A model generated the notes under the pieces. That model did not search any database. It was not told the origin of the DNA and saw nothing but the letters and a program-made list of their open reading frames with translations. A program made the position numbers and the translations under genes. Below, in pieces: positions 1 through 7,882 of a DNA stretch of 7,882 nt. How positions within the stretch are numbered: position 1 is the stretch's first letter; each line of letters starts with the position of its first letter. Source of the stretch: Gammaproteobacteria bacterium (GTDB lineage: Bacteria; Pseudomonadota; Gammaproteobacteria; Pseudomonadales; Azotimanducaceae). The stretch covers positions 8,640 through 16,521 of the forward strand of contig PASO01000056.1 of NCBI GenBank assembly GCA_002712135.1. Reading direction: 5' to 3'.

Positions 1-752
1 GTCTCATCATCAATTAGGTAAGCGATCTTACCCAATCTTCGCGCCAGCTCACACAATCGATTTGAATTAGAACTATTCTTCGATCCCACCACTAGAATCA
101 GATCACATTTCTCTACCAATTTTTTCACTGCATCCTGTCGATTCTGCGTCGCATAGCAAATATCTTCCTTCCGCGGACCTTTAATATTCGGAAAACGCTT
201 GCGCAGGGCCTCTATTATCAATCTTGTATCGTCAACTGATAACGTCGTCTGTGTCACATAGGAAAGCGCTTGTGGATTAACTACGGTGATATGCTCTACG
301 TCCTCAATATCCTCCACCAAATACATCTTTAAGTTAGTACCTTCGCACTGACCCAGTGTTCCCTCTACCTCAGGATGTCCAGCGTGGCCTATCAGGATCG
401 TCTCACGTTGTTGCTCAGCAAACTTAACAACCTCCAGATGCACCTTTCTGACCAGTGGACATGTCGCATCAAAGATTTTCAGGTTTCTGTTTTCTGCATC
501 GCGTTTAACTTTTTTGGCTACACCGTGCGCACTGAAAATTACGATGGCACCTTCCGGCACCTCCTCTGTTTCATCAACGAATACCGCCCCTTTACGACGC
601 AAGTCTTCTACAACGGTCTTGTTGTGGACAACCTCGTGTCGGACATAAATAGGCGCACCGAATTTTTCTAGCGCTCGATTGACAATCTCAATTGCTCGAT
701 CAACCCCCGCGCAGAAACCACGAGGATTGGCCAGATATAGATTAATCGCCAC
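1..752 (-). CDS. ispH: 4-hydroxy-3-methylbut-2-enyl diphosphate reductase IspH (LytB), C-terminus cut by window edge
   Basis: Last enzyme of the MEP isoprenoid pathway: it reductively dehydroxylates HMBPP to IPP and DMAPP with a [4Fe-4S] cluster in the cytosol. The translated 250 residues begin [16 protein letters not shown]. The three cluster cysteines are present at 14, 98 (DATCPLV) and 199 (DICYAT). Active-site His43, His126 and Glu128 (GHPEVEG), Thr169 (TQTTLS) and the substrate-binding SKNSSNSN block (224-231) are also present. All of these sit exactly two residues later than in the E. coli enzyme. About 65 C-terminal residues lie outside the window. The start is GTG: an in-frame TAG, which is the fkpB stop, lies two codons upstream, so no earlier start is possible. 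The gap to fkpB is only 3 nt, and AGGG about 8 nt upstream may act as ribosome binding site. It is the last visible gene of the murJ-ribF-lspA-fkpB-ispH run. Identification is secure. Confidence 0.97.
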   Translation of the reverse strand, partial: MAINLYLANPRGFCAGVDRAIEIVNRALEKFGAPIYVRHEVVHNKTVVEDLRRKGAVFVDETEEVPEGAIVIFSAHGVAKKVKRDAENRNLKIFDATCPLVRKVHLEVVKFAEQQRETILIGHAGHPEVEGTLGQCEGTNLKMYLVEDIEDVEHITVVNPQALSYVTQTTLSVDDTRLIIEALRKRFPNIKGPRKEDICYATQNRQDAVKKLVEKCDLILVVGSKNSSNSNRLCELARRLGKIAYLIDDE

Positions 753-755
753 CTT

Positions 756-1211
756 CTAAACCCTGATAATATCGTTAGTTACCTGTTCCACATCTACTAT
801 TTCAACCTGGAAAATCAAGTTCTCACCTGCCAGCGGATGATTGAAATCAACTTCGACGTACTCCCCATAAACCTTCACTACCACTCCTGGCAACTCCGCC
901 TTCTGTTGATCTGCGAAGGAAACAATGAGTCCTTCGCTAAGCTCCATGTCACTAGTAAATTGTGATTGCGGCATACGCTGGATATTTTCCGAATTGTGCT
1001 CACCGAAGCCATCGATAACTAGCAGGGATGACGACTCTCCTGCAAGCATACCGAACATGGCTTGCTCAAACCTAGGCAACAGATTCCCGTCGCCAACATC
1101 GAAAACTGCAGTATTCTCGCCGGTTGAATCAACCACCTCCCCGCTTTCCAGTTTTAGTGAAAAGCGAAGTTCCACCCTAGCGCCTGGACCTACCGGCGTT
1201 TCACTACTCAC
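756..1211 (-). CDS. fkpB: FKBP-type peptidyl-prolyl cis-trans isomerase FkpB (SlpA)
   Basis: Small cytosolic FKBP-fold prolyl isomerase/chaperone of the SlpA type. With the GTG start at 1211 the protein is 151 residues, against about 149 in E. coli, and starts MSSETPVGPGARVELRFSLK. This aligns with the E. coli N-terminus, whereas an upstream ATG at 1247 would add 12 residues lying inside lspA. AAGG lies 7 nt before the GTG, which supports this start. An N-terminal FKBP strand segment (about 10-65) is followed by the insert-in-flap region (about 70-120) and the hallmark VDFNHPLAG near the C-terminus. The gene overlaps the end of lspA by 8 nt and its TAG stop is 3 nt before ispH. Linkage to lspA and ispH is the usual gammaproteobacterial arrangement. 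Cellular substrates are not evident from the sequence. The family call is strong; the start is well supported but not proven. Confidence 0.93.
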   Translation of the reverse strand: MSSETPVGPGARVELRFSLKLESGEVVDSTGENTAVFDVGDGNLLPRFEQAMFGMLAGESSSLLVIDGFGEHNSENIQRMPQSQFTSDMELSEGLIVSFADQQKAELPGVVVKVYGEYVEVDFNHPLAGENLIFQVEIVDVEQVTNDIIRV

Positions 1212-1692
1212 TTTCGTGCCTTTTTTGATTACCAATAAGAATGTCAAGAATCATTAAGGCTGCACCGACGGTGATCGCGGAGTCAGCAATGTTGAACGCA
1301 GGGAAATAGTAGGGGTGATAATAGACAACAAAAAAATCAACGACATAGCCCTGTAAAGCCCGATCAATAAGATTTCCTAAGGCACCGCCCAGGATAAATG
1401 ATAGGGAGACCGCCAACAATTTTTGCTCATACCGAATACGGTATAACCAGACCGCCACGAACACACTAACAACAGAAGATACCGCAACCAAAAACCAGCG
1501 CTGCCAACCACCGGCATCTGCTAAGAAACTAAATGCTGCACCTCTGTTATGCAGAACCATCAATTTAAAGAATGGTAATACTTCCATGGACTCGCATCTC
1601 TCGGGAGTACAAAGTGGGAGAACCGCGCTCATATACCATTTGAGCACCTGATCCACTGCAAACAGAAACAACGTGTTACTAAAATACTTCAA
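1204..1692 (-). CDS. lspA: Lipoprotein signal peptidase II LspA
   Basis: Inner-membrane aspartyl protease that cleaves the signal peptide of diacylglyceryl-modified prolipoproteins. The 162 residues contain four hydrophobic segments (about 4-20, 66-84, 92-108, 138-155). Conserved blocks are DQVLKW (14-19), HNRGAAFSFL (48-57), GGALGNLIDR (102-111), GYVVDFF with catalytic Asp119, and FNIADSAITVG with catalytic Asp137. The start codon is TTG: an in-frame TGA lies just upstream, AAGGA sits 7 nt before the TTG, and the next in-frame ATG (Met21) would remove the first membrane segment. The N-terminus is about 9 residues shorter than in E. coli or Pseudomonas LspA. A Cys28/Cys33 pair lies in the first periplasmic loop. 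The gene overlaps ribF by 4 nt (TTGA) and fkpB by 8 nt. ileS, normally immediately upstream, is missing. Confidence 0.97.
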   Translation of the reverse strand: MKYFSNTLFLFAVDQVLKWYMSAVLPLCTPERCESMEVLPFFKLMVLHNRGAAFSFLADAGGWQRWFLVAVSSVVSVFVAVWLYRIRYEQKLLAVSLSFILGGALGNLIDRALQGYVVDFFVVYYHPYYFPAFNIADSAITVGAALMILDILIGNQKRHESE

Positions 1693-2630
1693 ACCCCCAT
1701 CCTTGCATCAAAAAAACTTTGCGCCTCTTTAATATCATTAGTTATTGCCATCTTAAGGGTATGCAGGTCAGGAAACTTTTCTTCTTTCCTAATCTTGTGC
1801 ACAAAACGGACTTTTAACTGCTGCCCATAAATGTCTTCGTCAAAATCAAACATGTGCACCTCCAGTATCGGCTTTAACGTTTCCTCATCAATGGTAGGTC
1901 TAACTCCAACGTTCGCAACCCCACGATAAACATGATCAAGACCGGACACCTCGACTGCATACGATCCATCGAAAGGGGCACGGTCGCGGTGCAACTGAAT
2001 GTTTGCAGTAGGCACGTCAAGCAGGCTCCTACCAAACTGCCGTCCATACACCACCTTGCCCGTGATCGAGTAGGGGTGCCCGAGTAGACTCTCTGCCATT
2101 TCGAAATCGCCTTTGGCTAAACATTCTCTAATCCGGGTACTGCTCACGCGTTTTTCATCAACAGTTAGTGTATAAAGATTAGTTACTGGCACCCCCAGTT
2201 TTGAGCCAACGAGGTGCAAATCCTTATAGTCACCTCCACGATCACTGCCGAATCTGAAGTCTTCTCCCACGAAAACCTCACTTGCTTCGATTTTCTCGAA
2301 TAGAATTTCTGCGAATTCTCGGTCAGTTATGGTTCGAGTTTTCTCATCAAACTTGAAACACAAAACCAAATCGACCCCGTGCTCTGCAAGCAACTCGACC
2401 TTCTCACGAAACCTGGTAAGACGAGCCGGCGCGTTGAATTCTGCAAAATACTCTTTTGGCTGCGGCTCAAAACAAATCAACATCGAAGTAACACCAAGAG
2501 CAACTGACCGCTCCCGTATTTTTTTCAAAATCGCCTGATGTCCCAAATGAACACCATCGAAATTTCCAATAGTGACCACGCTTCCGCGATGCTTTTCTTT
2601 AAGATTTATCAAACCTCGAATTATCTGCAT
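1689..2630 (-). CDS. ribF: Bifunctional riboflavin kinase / FMN adenylyltransferase RibF
   Basis: Converts riboflavin to FMN and then FAD, using ATP for both steps, in the cytosol. The protein is 313 residues from the ATG at 2630, the same length as E. coli RibF. A TTG eight codons further upstream is open but would overlap murJ and add residues the family lacks. GGTGA lies 4 nt before the ATG. The N-terminal adenylyltransferase domain shows GNFDGVHLGH (22-31), VGEDFRFG (121-128) and SSTRIR (163-168). The C-terminal flavokinase domain shows PTAN (207-210), NVGVRPT (240-246) and the presumed catalytic Glu257 in LEVHMFDF. One oddity is that the usual LG[F/W/Y/I]PTAN motif reads LLDVPTAN, with Asp for Gly and one extra residue. 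The gene starts 4 nt after murJ and overlaps lspA by 4 nt, indicating one transcript and translational coupling. Confidence 0.96.
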   Translation of the reverse strand: MQIIRGLINLKEKHRGSVVTIGNFDGVHLGHQAILKKIRERSVALGVTSMLICFEPQPKEYFAEFNAPARLTRFREKVELLAEHGVDLVLCFKFDEKTRTITDREFAEILFEKIEASEVFVGEDFRFGSDRGGDYKDLHLVGSKLGVPVTNLYTLTVDEKRVSSTRIRECLAKGDFEMAESLLGHPYSITGKVVYGRQFGRSLLDVPTANIQLHRDRAPFDGSYAVEVSGLDHVYRGVANVGVRPTIDEETLKPILEVHMFDFDEDIYGQQLKVRFVHKIRKEEKFPDLHTLKMAITNDIKEAQSFFDARMGV

Positions 2631-2634
2631 TGGT

Positions 2635-4188
2635 TCACCGAACGAACTGACCAACCGTAACCCCGGTTATCCGGAGGCAACCCGCATAGGTTAACGCGCC
2701 CACCAAACAGATCAATAGCATAATCACGATTCGCTCCACCAGACCAAATTCAAACCACATACTTATTACCGGTGTTATCAAATATAACGCCAGCAGCATC
2801 ACTATATTCGCGAGCAGAACCTGCCCGAGGAAACGAGACCACCCCGCTTCCAGCACCAGCACACCGGATTTTCTGAGTCCATAAAACAGAAGCGCAGCAT
2901 TAATGAACGCAGAGATCGACGTTGCCAACGCGAGGCCAGCGTGTTTCAAGTGCCAAATCAATAGCATGTTAAGCACCATATTCGAAACCAGCGCAATAAC
3001 ACCATAGCGCACGGGCGTCGAAGTATCCTGACGAGCAAAATAACCGGGCGCGAGCACCTTGACGAGCATGTGCCCAAGTAAGCCTACCCCGTATGCCGCT
3101 AGTGCCATTCCCGACATGTCTACATCTCGCTGGGTCATCTCACCATAGAAGAATAACGTTGCAATCAGTGCATCTGAAAGAAAAACGAGCACTATCGTCG
3201 CAGGGAGCCCCAATAGGAGCACCAGCCGAATAGCCCAGTTAAGCGTCTTAGAGAATTCCGCGGGACTCGAACTTGCGTGATCTTTGGACAGGCCAGGCAG
3301 AATAACAGTCGCAATCGCTATCGCAAATATTGCGAGTGGTAATTCCAGCAATCGATCAGAATACCAGAGCCAGCTCAACGTTCCCGTCTCCAGAAAAGAA
3401 GCAAGCACCGTATCCAGCAGTAGGTTAATTTGACCAACCGAAACACCAAACAAGGCTGGCAACATCAACATTAGTATCTTTCGAACACCTGGATCTCGAG
3501 TATTGACCTTCGGCGCCACCAGCAATCTTTCTTTCGCTAGAAATGGCAACTGGAATGTTAGTTGTGCAACACCAGCAATTAGCACCGCCCAAGCCAGCGC
3601 CATAACCGGCTGATCCATATATGGCCGCAAGAACACCGCACACAAAATAAGTGAAAGATTCAGTAATACCGGAGTAAAGGCAGGTACCGCAAATCGACCA
3701 AAGGTATTTAACACCGCTCCCGCAAACGCCGTCATTGATATGAGCATCAGGTAGGGGAAGGTTAAACGCAACATTTCTGTGGCTAGAGCGAGCTTCTCTA
3801 GGTGAGCGTTATAAACATAACCATAGGCAAATATGCGCATAACATACTCTGCGCCCAGAACACCAAGGACCGTAATCACCAAGAGACAAAGACCGAGCGT
3901 TCCGCTTGCATGAGCGATCAGACCCCTGACGATTTCTTTCGATTCCCGATTTCGATACTCAGATAGCACAGGCACGAAGGCCTGAGCGAAGGCCCCTTCA
4001 GCAAAGAGTCGACGAAATAGATTGGGTATACGAAGCGCCACGAAGAAAGCGTCAGCCCCAGCGCTAGCACCAAAAAAGTAGGCAATGACCATGTCTCGGA
4101 TCAGGCCAAAAATACGGGACACCATAGTCAACGCAGACACTAGGCCACTCGACCTAAGTAAATCGTTTTTTTTCTTAACTTCAGCCAT
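2635..4188 (-). CDS. murJ: Lipid II flippase MurJ (MviN)
   Basis: Inner-membrane flippase of the MOP superfamily that moves the peptidoglycan precursor lipid II to the periplasmic face. The 517-residue protein is hydrophobic along most of its length, consistent with the 14 membrane helices of the family. The N-terminal signature around SRIFGLIRD, GADAFFVALRIPNLFRR and FAEGAFAQAFVP is clear. Arg25, Arg31, Asp46 and Arg59 match the essential Arg18, Arg24, Asp39 and Arg52 of E. coli MurJ with a constant offset of 7. DRLLELP (matching DRLMEFP, with the functional Arg270) is also present. The ATG at 4188 is chosen; an in-frame TTG at 4203 would add five residues (MNPRI). Neither start has a good Shine-Dalgarno sequence. 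It is the first gene of the five-gene run ending in ispH and is transcribed divergently from rpsT. Confidence 0.96.
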   Translation of the reverse strand: MAEVKKKNDLLRSSGLVSALTMVSRIFGLIRDMVIAYFFGASAGADAFFVALRIPNLFRRLFAEGAFAQAFVPVLSEYRNRESKEIVRGLIAHASGTLGLCLLVITVLGVLGAEYVMRIFAYGYVYNAHLEKLALATEMLRLTFPYLMLISMTAFAGAVLNTFGRFAVPAFTPVLLNLSLILCAVFLRPYMDQPVMALAWAVLIAGVAQLTFQLPFLAKERLLVAPKVNTRDPGVRKILMLMLPALFGVSVGQINLLLDTVLASFLETGTLSWLWYSDRLLELPLAIFAIAIATVILPGLSKDHASSSPAEFSKTLNWAIRLVLLLGLPATIVLVFLSDALIATLFFYGEMTQRDVDMSGMALAAYGVGLLGHMLVKVLAPGYFARQDTSTPVRYGVIALVSNMVLNMLLIWHLKHAGLALATSISAFINAALLFYGLRKSGVLVLEAGWSRFLGQVLLANIVMLLALYLITPVISMWFEFGLVERIVIMLLICLVGALTYAGCLRITGVTVGQFVR

Positions 4189-4212
4189 GATGCGGGGGTT
4201 CAAACATCTTGT

Positions 4213-4241
4213 TTGACAAAATTAACCTTAATGGGCATAGT
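4213..4241 (+). promoter_or_regulatory. Putative sigma70 promoter for rpsT
   Basis: A perfect TTGACA (4213-4218), a 17-nt spacer and CATAGT (4236-4241, 4 of 6 matches) give the strongest promoter match in this intergenic region. The following bases (AGCGCGC, 4242-4248) form a GC-rich discriminator, a feature of stringently controlled ribosomal promoters; that regulation is inferred here. The predicted start near 4248 gives a leader of about 33 nt before the GTG of rpsT. Confidence 0.65.
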
Positions 4242-4265
4242 AGCGCGCTTAAATTTTGGCACCAA
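4237..4265 (-). promoter_or_regulatory. Putative sigma70 promoter for the murJ-ribF-lspA-fkpB-ispH operon
   Basis: On the minus strand, TTGGTG (4260-4265) is separated by exactly 17 nt from TACTAT (4237-4242). The -35 box matches consensus at 3 of 6 positions and the -10 box at 4 of 6. The predicted transcription start is near 4230, giving a leader of about 40 nt before the murJ ATG. The -10 box overlaps that of the rpsT promoter on the other strand. It is the best match I see in the short divergent region, but it is a moderate one. Confidence 0.5.
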
Positions 4266-4268
4266 TCG

Positions 4269-4278
4269 GGTATATACC
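4269..4278. repeat. 10-bp perfect palindrome in the rpsT leader
   Basis: GGTATATACC reads identically on both strands and ends 2 nt before the rpsT GTG. ACCAA also occurs twice in the same leader, at 4261-4265 and 4276-4280. As RNA the palindrome can form only a very short stem. It could be a protein site or chance; it also occupies the place where a Shine-Dalgarno sequence would be expected. Confidence 0.4.
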
Positions 4279-4280
4279 AA

Positions 4281-4547
4281 GTGGCGAATTCATCTCAGGC
4301 ACGCAAGCGCGCACGGCAATCTGAAACGCGCCGAAGACACAATGCAAGTCAACGATCAGCAATGCGTACCGCTCTCAAAAGAACGCTCTCCGCAATTGGA
4401 ACTGGTGACTACGACCAAGCTAGTACTGCCTACAAAGCGGTAGTTCCAGTACTCGATAAAGCAGTTAGCCACGGCATTATCAGCAAGAACAAGGCTGCCA
4501 GGCACAAGTCCCGCCTTAACTCAAAAGTAAAGGCACTGCAATCATAA
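4281..4547 (+). CDS. rpsT: 30S ribosomal protein S20
   Basis: Primary 16S rRNA-binding protein of the small subunit. The 88 residues (E. coli 87) start [20 protein letters not shown] from a GTG codon and carry the family features: a basic helix with [21 protein letters not shown] in the first 32 residues, and [15 protein letters not shown] near the C-terminus. The open frame continues 24 codons upstream to a TTG, but those residues do not resemble S20 and overlap the promoter, so the GTG is the start. No convincing Shine-Dalgarno precedes it; the nearest is CGGG about 10 nt upstream. E. coli rpsT likewise uses a non-ATG (UUG) start and is translationally autoregulated by S20, so a weak start here may serve the same purpose (inference). 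The gene is monocistronic, diverges from murJ and converges on proB with 5 nt between the stop codons. Confidence 0.97.
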   Translation: MANSSQARKRARQSETRRRHNASQRSAMRTALKRTLSAIGTGDYDQASTAYKAVVPVLDKAVSHGIISKNKAARHKSRLNSKVKALQS

Positions 4548-4552
4548 TCCTC

Positions 4553-6861
<2,309 letters not shown>

Positions 6862-6891
6862 TGACAGGGCTCCTAAATTAGTTTTTCGTTT

Positions 6892-7152
6892 CTACACCTC
6901 AGCCAACACATTCACATACTTGCGTTGCTTTGGACCCTTAATCTGAAACTCAACAACTCCATCTGCTTTGGCAAAAAGCGTATGGTCTTTTCCACAACCC
7001 ACATTAAACCCCGGGTGAAACTTTGTCCCGCGCTGTCGAACAATAATATTGCCAGCGCTAACCTTCTGCCCACCAAAAATTTTTAAACCTAATCTTTTGG
7101 ACTCGGAATCACGTCCGTTCCTTGTGCTACCGCCTGCTTTCTTATGTGCCAT
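6892..7152 (-). CDS. rpmA: 50S ribosomal protein L27
   Basis: Large-subunit protein whose N-terminal tail reaches toward the peptidyl transferase centre. The 86 residues (E. coli 85) begin [20 protein letters not shown], the conserved mature-type N-terminus with no cleavable Firmicutes-type extension. [22 protein letters not shown] and [15 protein letters not shown] follow. The ATG lies 5 nt after the rplU stop, with AAGG a few nucleotides upstream. It is co-transcribed with rplU and ends before a strong intrinsic terminator. Confidence 0.98.
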   Translation of the reverse strand: MAHKKAGGSTRNGRDSESKRLGLKIFGGQKVSAGNIIVRQRGTKFHPGFNVGCGKDHTLFAKADGVVEFQIKGPKQRKYVNVLAEV

Positions 7153-7157
7153 AGCCC

Positions 7158-7472
7158 TTAACCCCGAGTAATCTCTTTAATCTTAACCTCAGTGAACCAC
7201 TGCCTATGGCCACCCTGTCTCCGATAGTGTTTACGGCGACGCATCTTGATGATATTAATTTTGTCTGCTCTAGCGTGTCCGACAACCTCAGCCGTCACCT
7301 TCCCACCTTCTACAAAAGGTGCACCAATATCGATATCCGTACCGTCTCCAATCATCATCACCTTGTCGAAATCAAAGGACTCACCCTCTGAAGCATCTAA
7401 TTTCTCAAGCTTCAAAGTCTCTCCCGGCTCAACACGATGTTGTTTACCACCGCTTTCTATTACCGCGTACAT
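7158..7472 (-). CDS. rplU: 50S ribosomal protein L21
   Basis: Large-subunit protein that binds 23S rRNA. The 104 residues (E. coli 103) begin [20 protein letters not shown] and contain the basic RNA-binding stretch [20 protein letters not shown] and the terminal TEVKIKEI. The ATG start fits the family and is preceded by GAGAG at 9 nt. It is the first gene of the rplU-rpmA transcript, with a predicted leader of about 57 nt carrying a hairpin. It is divergent from ispB, as is usual in gammaproteobacteria. Confidence 0.98.
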   Translation of the reverse strand: MYAVIESGGKQHRVEPGETLKLEKLDASEGESFDFDKVMMIGDGTDIDIGAPFVEGGKVTAEVVGHARADKINIIKMRRRKHYRRQGGHRQWFTEVKIKEITRG

Positions 7473-7493
7473 TAGTAATCACTCTCTTTAAAT

Positions 7494-7517
7494 GACCCAT
7501 ATAAATGGGGATGGGTC
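7494..7517 (-). promoter_or_regulatory. Hairpin in the rplU mRNA leader, with an alternative fold
   Basis: On the transcribed minus strand GACCCAT (7511-7517) pairs perfectly with ATGGGTC (7494-7500) around a 10-nt loop. The loop contains CCCAT (7505-7509), which could instead pair with ATGGG at 7496-7500 as a 5-bp stem with a 4-nt loop. The structure lies 21-45 nt before the rplU ATG. It could modulate ribosome access or autoregulation; that function is inferred only. Confidence 0.45.
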
Positions 7518-7535
7518 GAAATTTCAGGACGCGCA

Positions 7536-7564
7536 ATTCTAATGGATGCTTGTGCTGCAAGCAA
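7536..7564 (-). promoter_or_regulatory. Putative sigma70 promoter for rplU-rpmA
   Basis: On the minus strand TTGCTT (7559-7564), a 17-nt spacer and TAGAAT (7536-7541, 5 of 6 matches) are followed by the GC-rich discriminator TGCGCGTC. That is the arrangement typical of growth-rate- and ppGpp-controlled ribosomal promoters. The predicted transcription start is near 7529. Confidence 0.6.
7547..7563. repeat. Short inverted repeat over the rplU promoter -35 region
   Basis: TGCTTG (7547-7552) and CAAGCA (7558-7563) form perfect 6-bp arms around a 5-nt centre. The repeat covers most of the rplU -35 box and part of its spacer. It could be a regulator site or chance. Confidence 0.3.
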
Positions 7565-7580
7565 GTTCGGAAAGTAGTTC

Positions 7581-7609
7581 TTGACACCCAAATGTGCCGG
7601 AAATAGCAT
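7581..7609 (+). promoter_or_regulatory. Putative sigma70 promoter for ispB
   Basis: A perfect TTGACA (7581-7586), a 17-nt spacer and TAGCAT (7604-7609, 4 of 6 matches) place a transcription start near 7616, about 32 nt before the ispB ATG. The 8-bp palindrome TTCGCGAA (7610-7617) lies directly at the predicted start. The -35 box stands back-to-back with that of rplU, 16 nt away. Confidence 0.6.
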
Positions 7610-7647
7610 TTCGCGAACCCAAATCAGTCAAAGCTCACTATTTACGC

Positions 7648-7882
7648 ATGCCACACGACTTTGTTCAGTCCGTAGTCGACGATTTCTCGGAAGTTGATAA
7701 ACTGATCTACGAAAGTTTGAGTTCTAGGATCCCCCTCGTCAAGCAAATCGCAGGCTACCTAATAGAGGCAGGAGGAAAGCGCCTAAGGCCACTTCTAGTG
7801 CTGCTCTGTGCCAAGGCGTGCGGTTATGAAGGGCGGGACCACATTAAACTCGCCGCAGTCATTGAGTTTTTACATACGGCAA
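7648..7882 (+). CDS. ispB: Polyprenyl (probably octaprenyl) diphosphate synthase, N-terminal part
   Basis: Trans-isoprenyl diphosphate synthase that extends farnesyl diphosphate with IPP to make the quinone side chain. The 78 visible residues begin MPHDFVQSVVDDFSEVDKLI and contain the IPP-binding GGKRLRP (42-48), then GYEG and the conserved helix AAVIEFLHTA at the window edge. The first Asp-rich DDxxD motif would follow immediately and is not visible, so product length cannot be judged; octaprenyl is assumed from the E. coli homologue and position. The ATG is chosen by alignment. An in-frame GTG at 7594 is possible but overlaps the promoter. No clear Shine-Dalgarno is seen. Placement divergent from rplU is the standard gammaproteobacterial context. 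It uses IPP made through the pathway that includes ispH at the other end of the window. Confidence 0.93.
   Translation, partial: MPHDFVQSVVDDFSEVDKLIYESLSSRIPLVKQIAGYLIEAGGKRLRPLLVLLCAKACGYEGRDHIKLAAVIEFLHTA

Noticed and set aside
375..671. Open frame of 98 codons on the plus strand
   Set aside because: It lies antisense within ispH, whose minus-strand translation matches the family along the whole stretch; the plus-strand product resembles nothing I recognise.
1212..1247. Longer FkpB starting at the ATG at 1247
   Set aside because: The extra 12 residues overlap lspA and have no counterpart in E. coli FkpB, whereas the GTG at 1211 has AAGG at 7 nt and aligns at the N-terminus.
4181..4207. 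Eight-codon open frame (ATG at 4207, minus strand) overlapping the murJ start, a possible leader peptide
   Set aside because: No ribosome binding site and no amino-acid bias typical of attenuation; an ATG this close to a start by chance is common.
4209..4280. N-terminal extension of S20 from an upstream TTG
   Set aside because: The 24 extra residues do not resemble S20, contain no targeting signal, and the coding stretch would overlap the predicted promoter. The GTG at 4281 gives the normal length.
4189..4280. tRNA or small RNA gene in the murJ-rpsT intergenic region
   Set aside because: No cloverleaf and no terminator is present in these 92 nt; the promoters and leader account for the space.

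Overview
The window looks like an ordinary chromosomal housekeeping segment of a gammaproteobacterium. All the proteins resemble the Escherichia coli and Pseudomonas families. The gene order (ispB / rplU-rpmA-obg-proB / rpsT / murJ-ribF-lspA-fkpB-ispH) is the one I recall from Pseudomonas aeruginosa and its relatives, apart from one missing gene. I see no mobile element, CRISPR array, tRNA, rRNA, phage gene or foreign-looking island. Base composition is roughly balanced throughout. A genus cannot be assigned from the sequence alone.

Left part (1-4188, minus strand): five tightly packed genes read from murJ to ispH, with every junction either overlapping or within 4 nt. They encode the lipid II flippase MurJ, the FMN/FAD-forming enzyme RibF, the lipoprotein signal peptidase LspA, the peptidyl-prolyl isomerase FkpB and the isoprenoid enzyme IspH, which is cut by the window edge. 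The usual ileS gene between ribF and lspA is absent: ribF and lspA overlap directly by 4 nt. Three consecutive genes (lspA, fkpB, ispH) use non-ATG starts.

Middle (4189-4580): a 92-nt divergent region carries a promoter for rpsT (plus strand) and an overlapping promoter for murJ (minus strand), with nearly coincident -10 boxes. rpsT encodes ribosomal protein S20 from a GTG start and converges on proB. The two stop codons are 5 nt apart, next to a perfect 9-bp inverted repeat.

Right part (4553-7472, minus strand): rplU and rpmA (ribosomal proteins L21 and L27) are followed by a clear intrinsic terminator, then obg (ribosome-associated GTPase) and proB (glutamate 5-kinase), which overlap by 4 nt. 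At the right edge, a divergent promoter region (7473-7647) separates rplU from ispB, a polyprenyl diphosphate synthase running off the window on the plus strand. The rplU leader contains a hairpin with an alternative fold.

Functionally, the segment combines ribosome components and assembly (rplU, rpmA, obg, rpsT), isoprenoid supply and use for quinones and cell-wall lipid carrier (ispH, ispB, murJ), cofactors (ribF), lipoprotein maturation (lspA) and proline synthesis (proB). No undescribed system is evident. The observations most worth a second look are the missing ileS and the regulatory layouts around murJ/rpsT and rplU.
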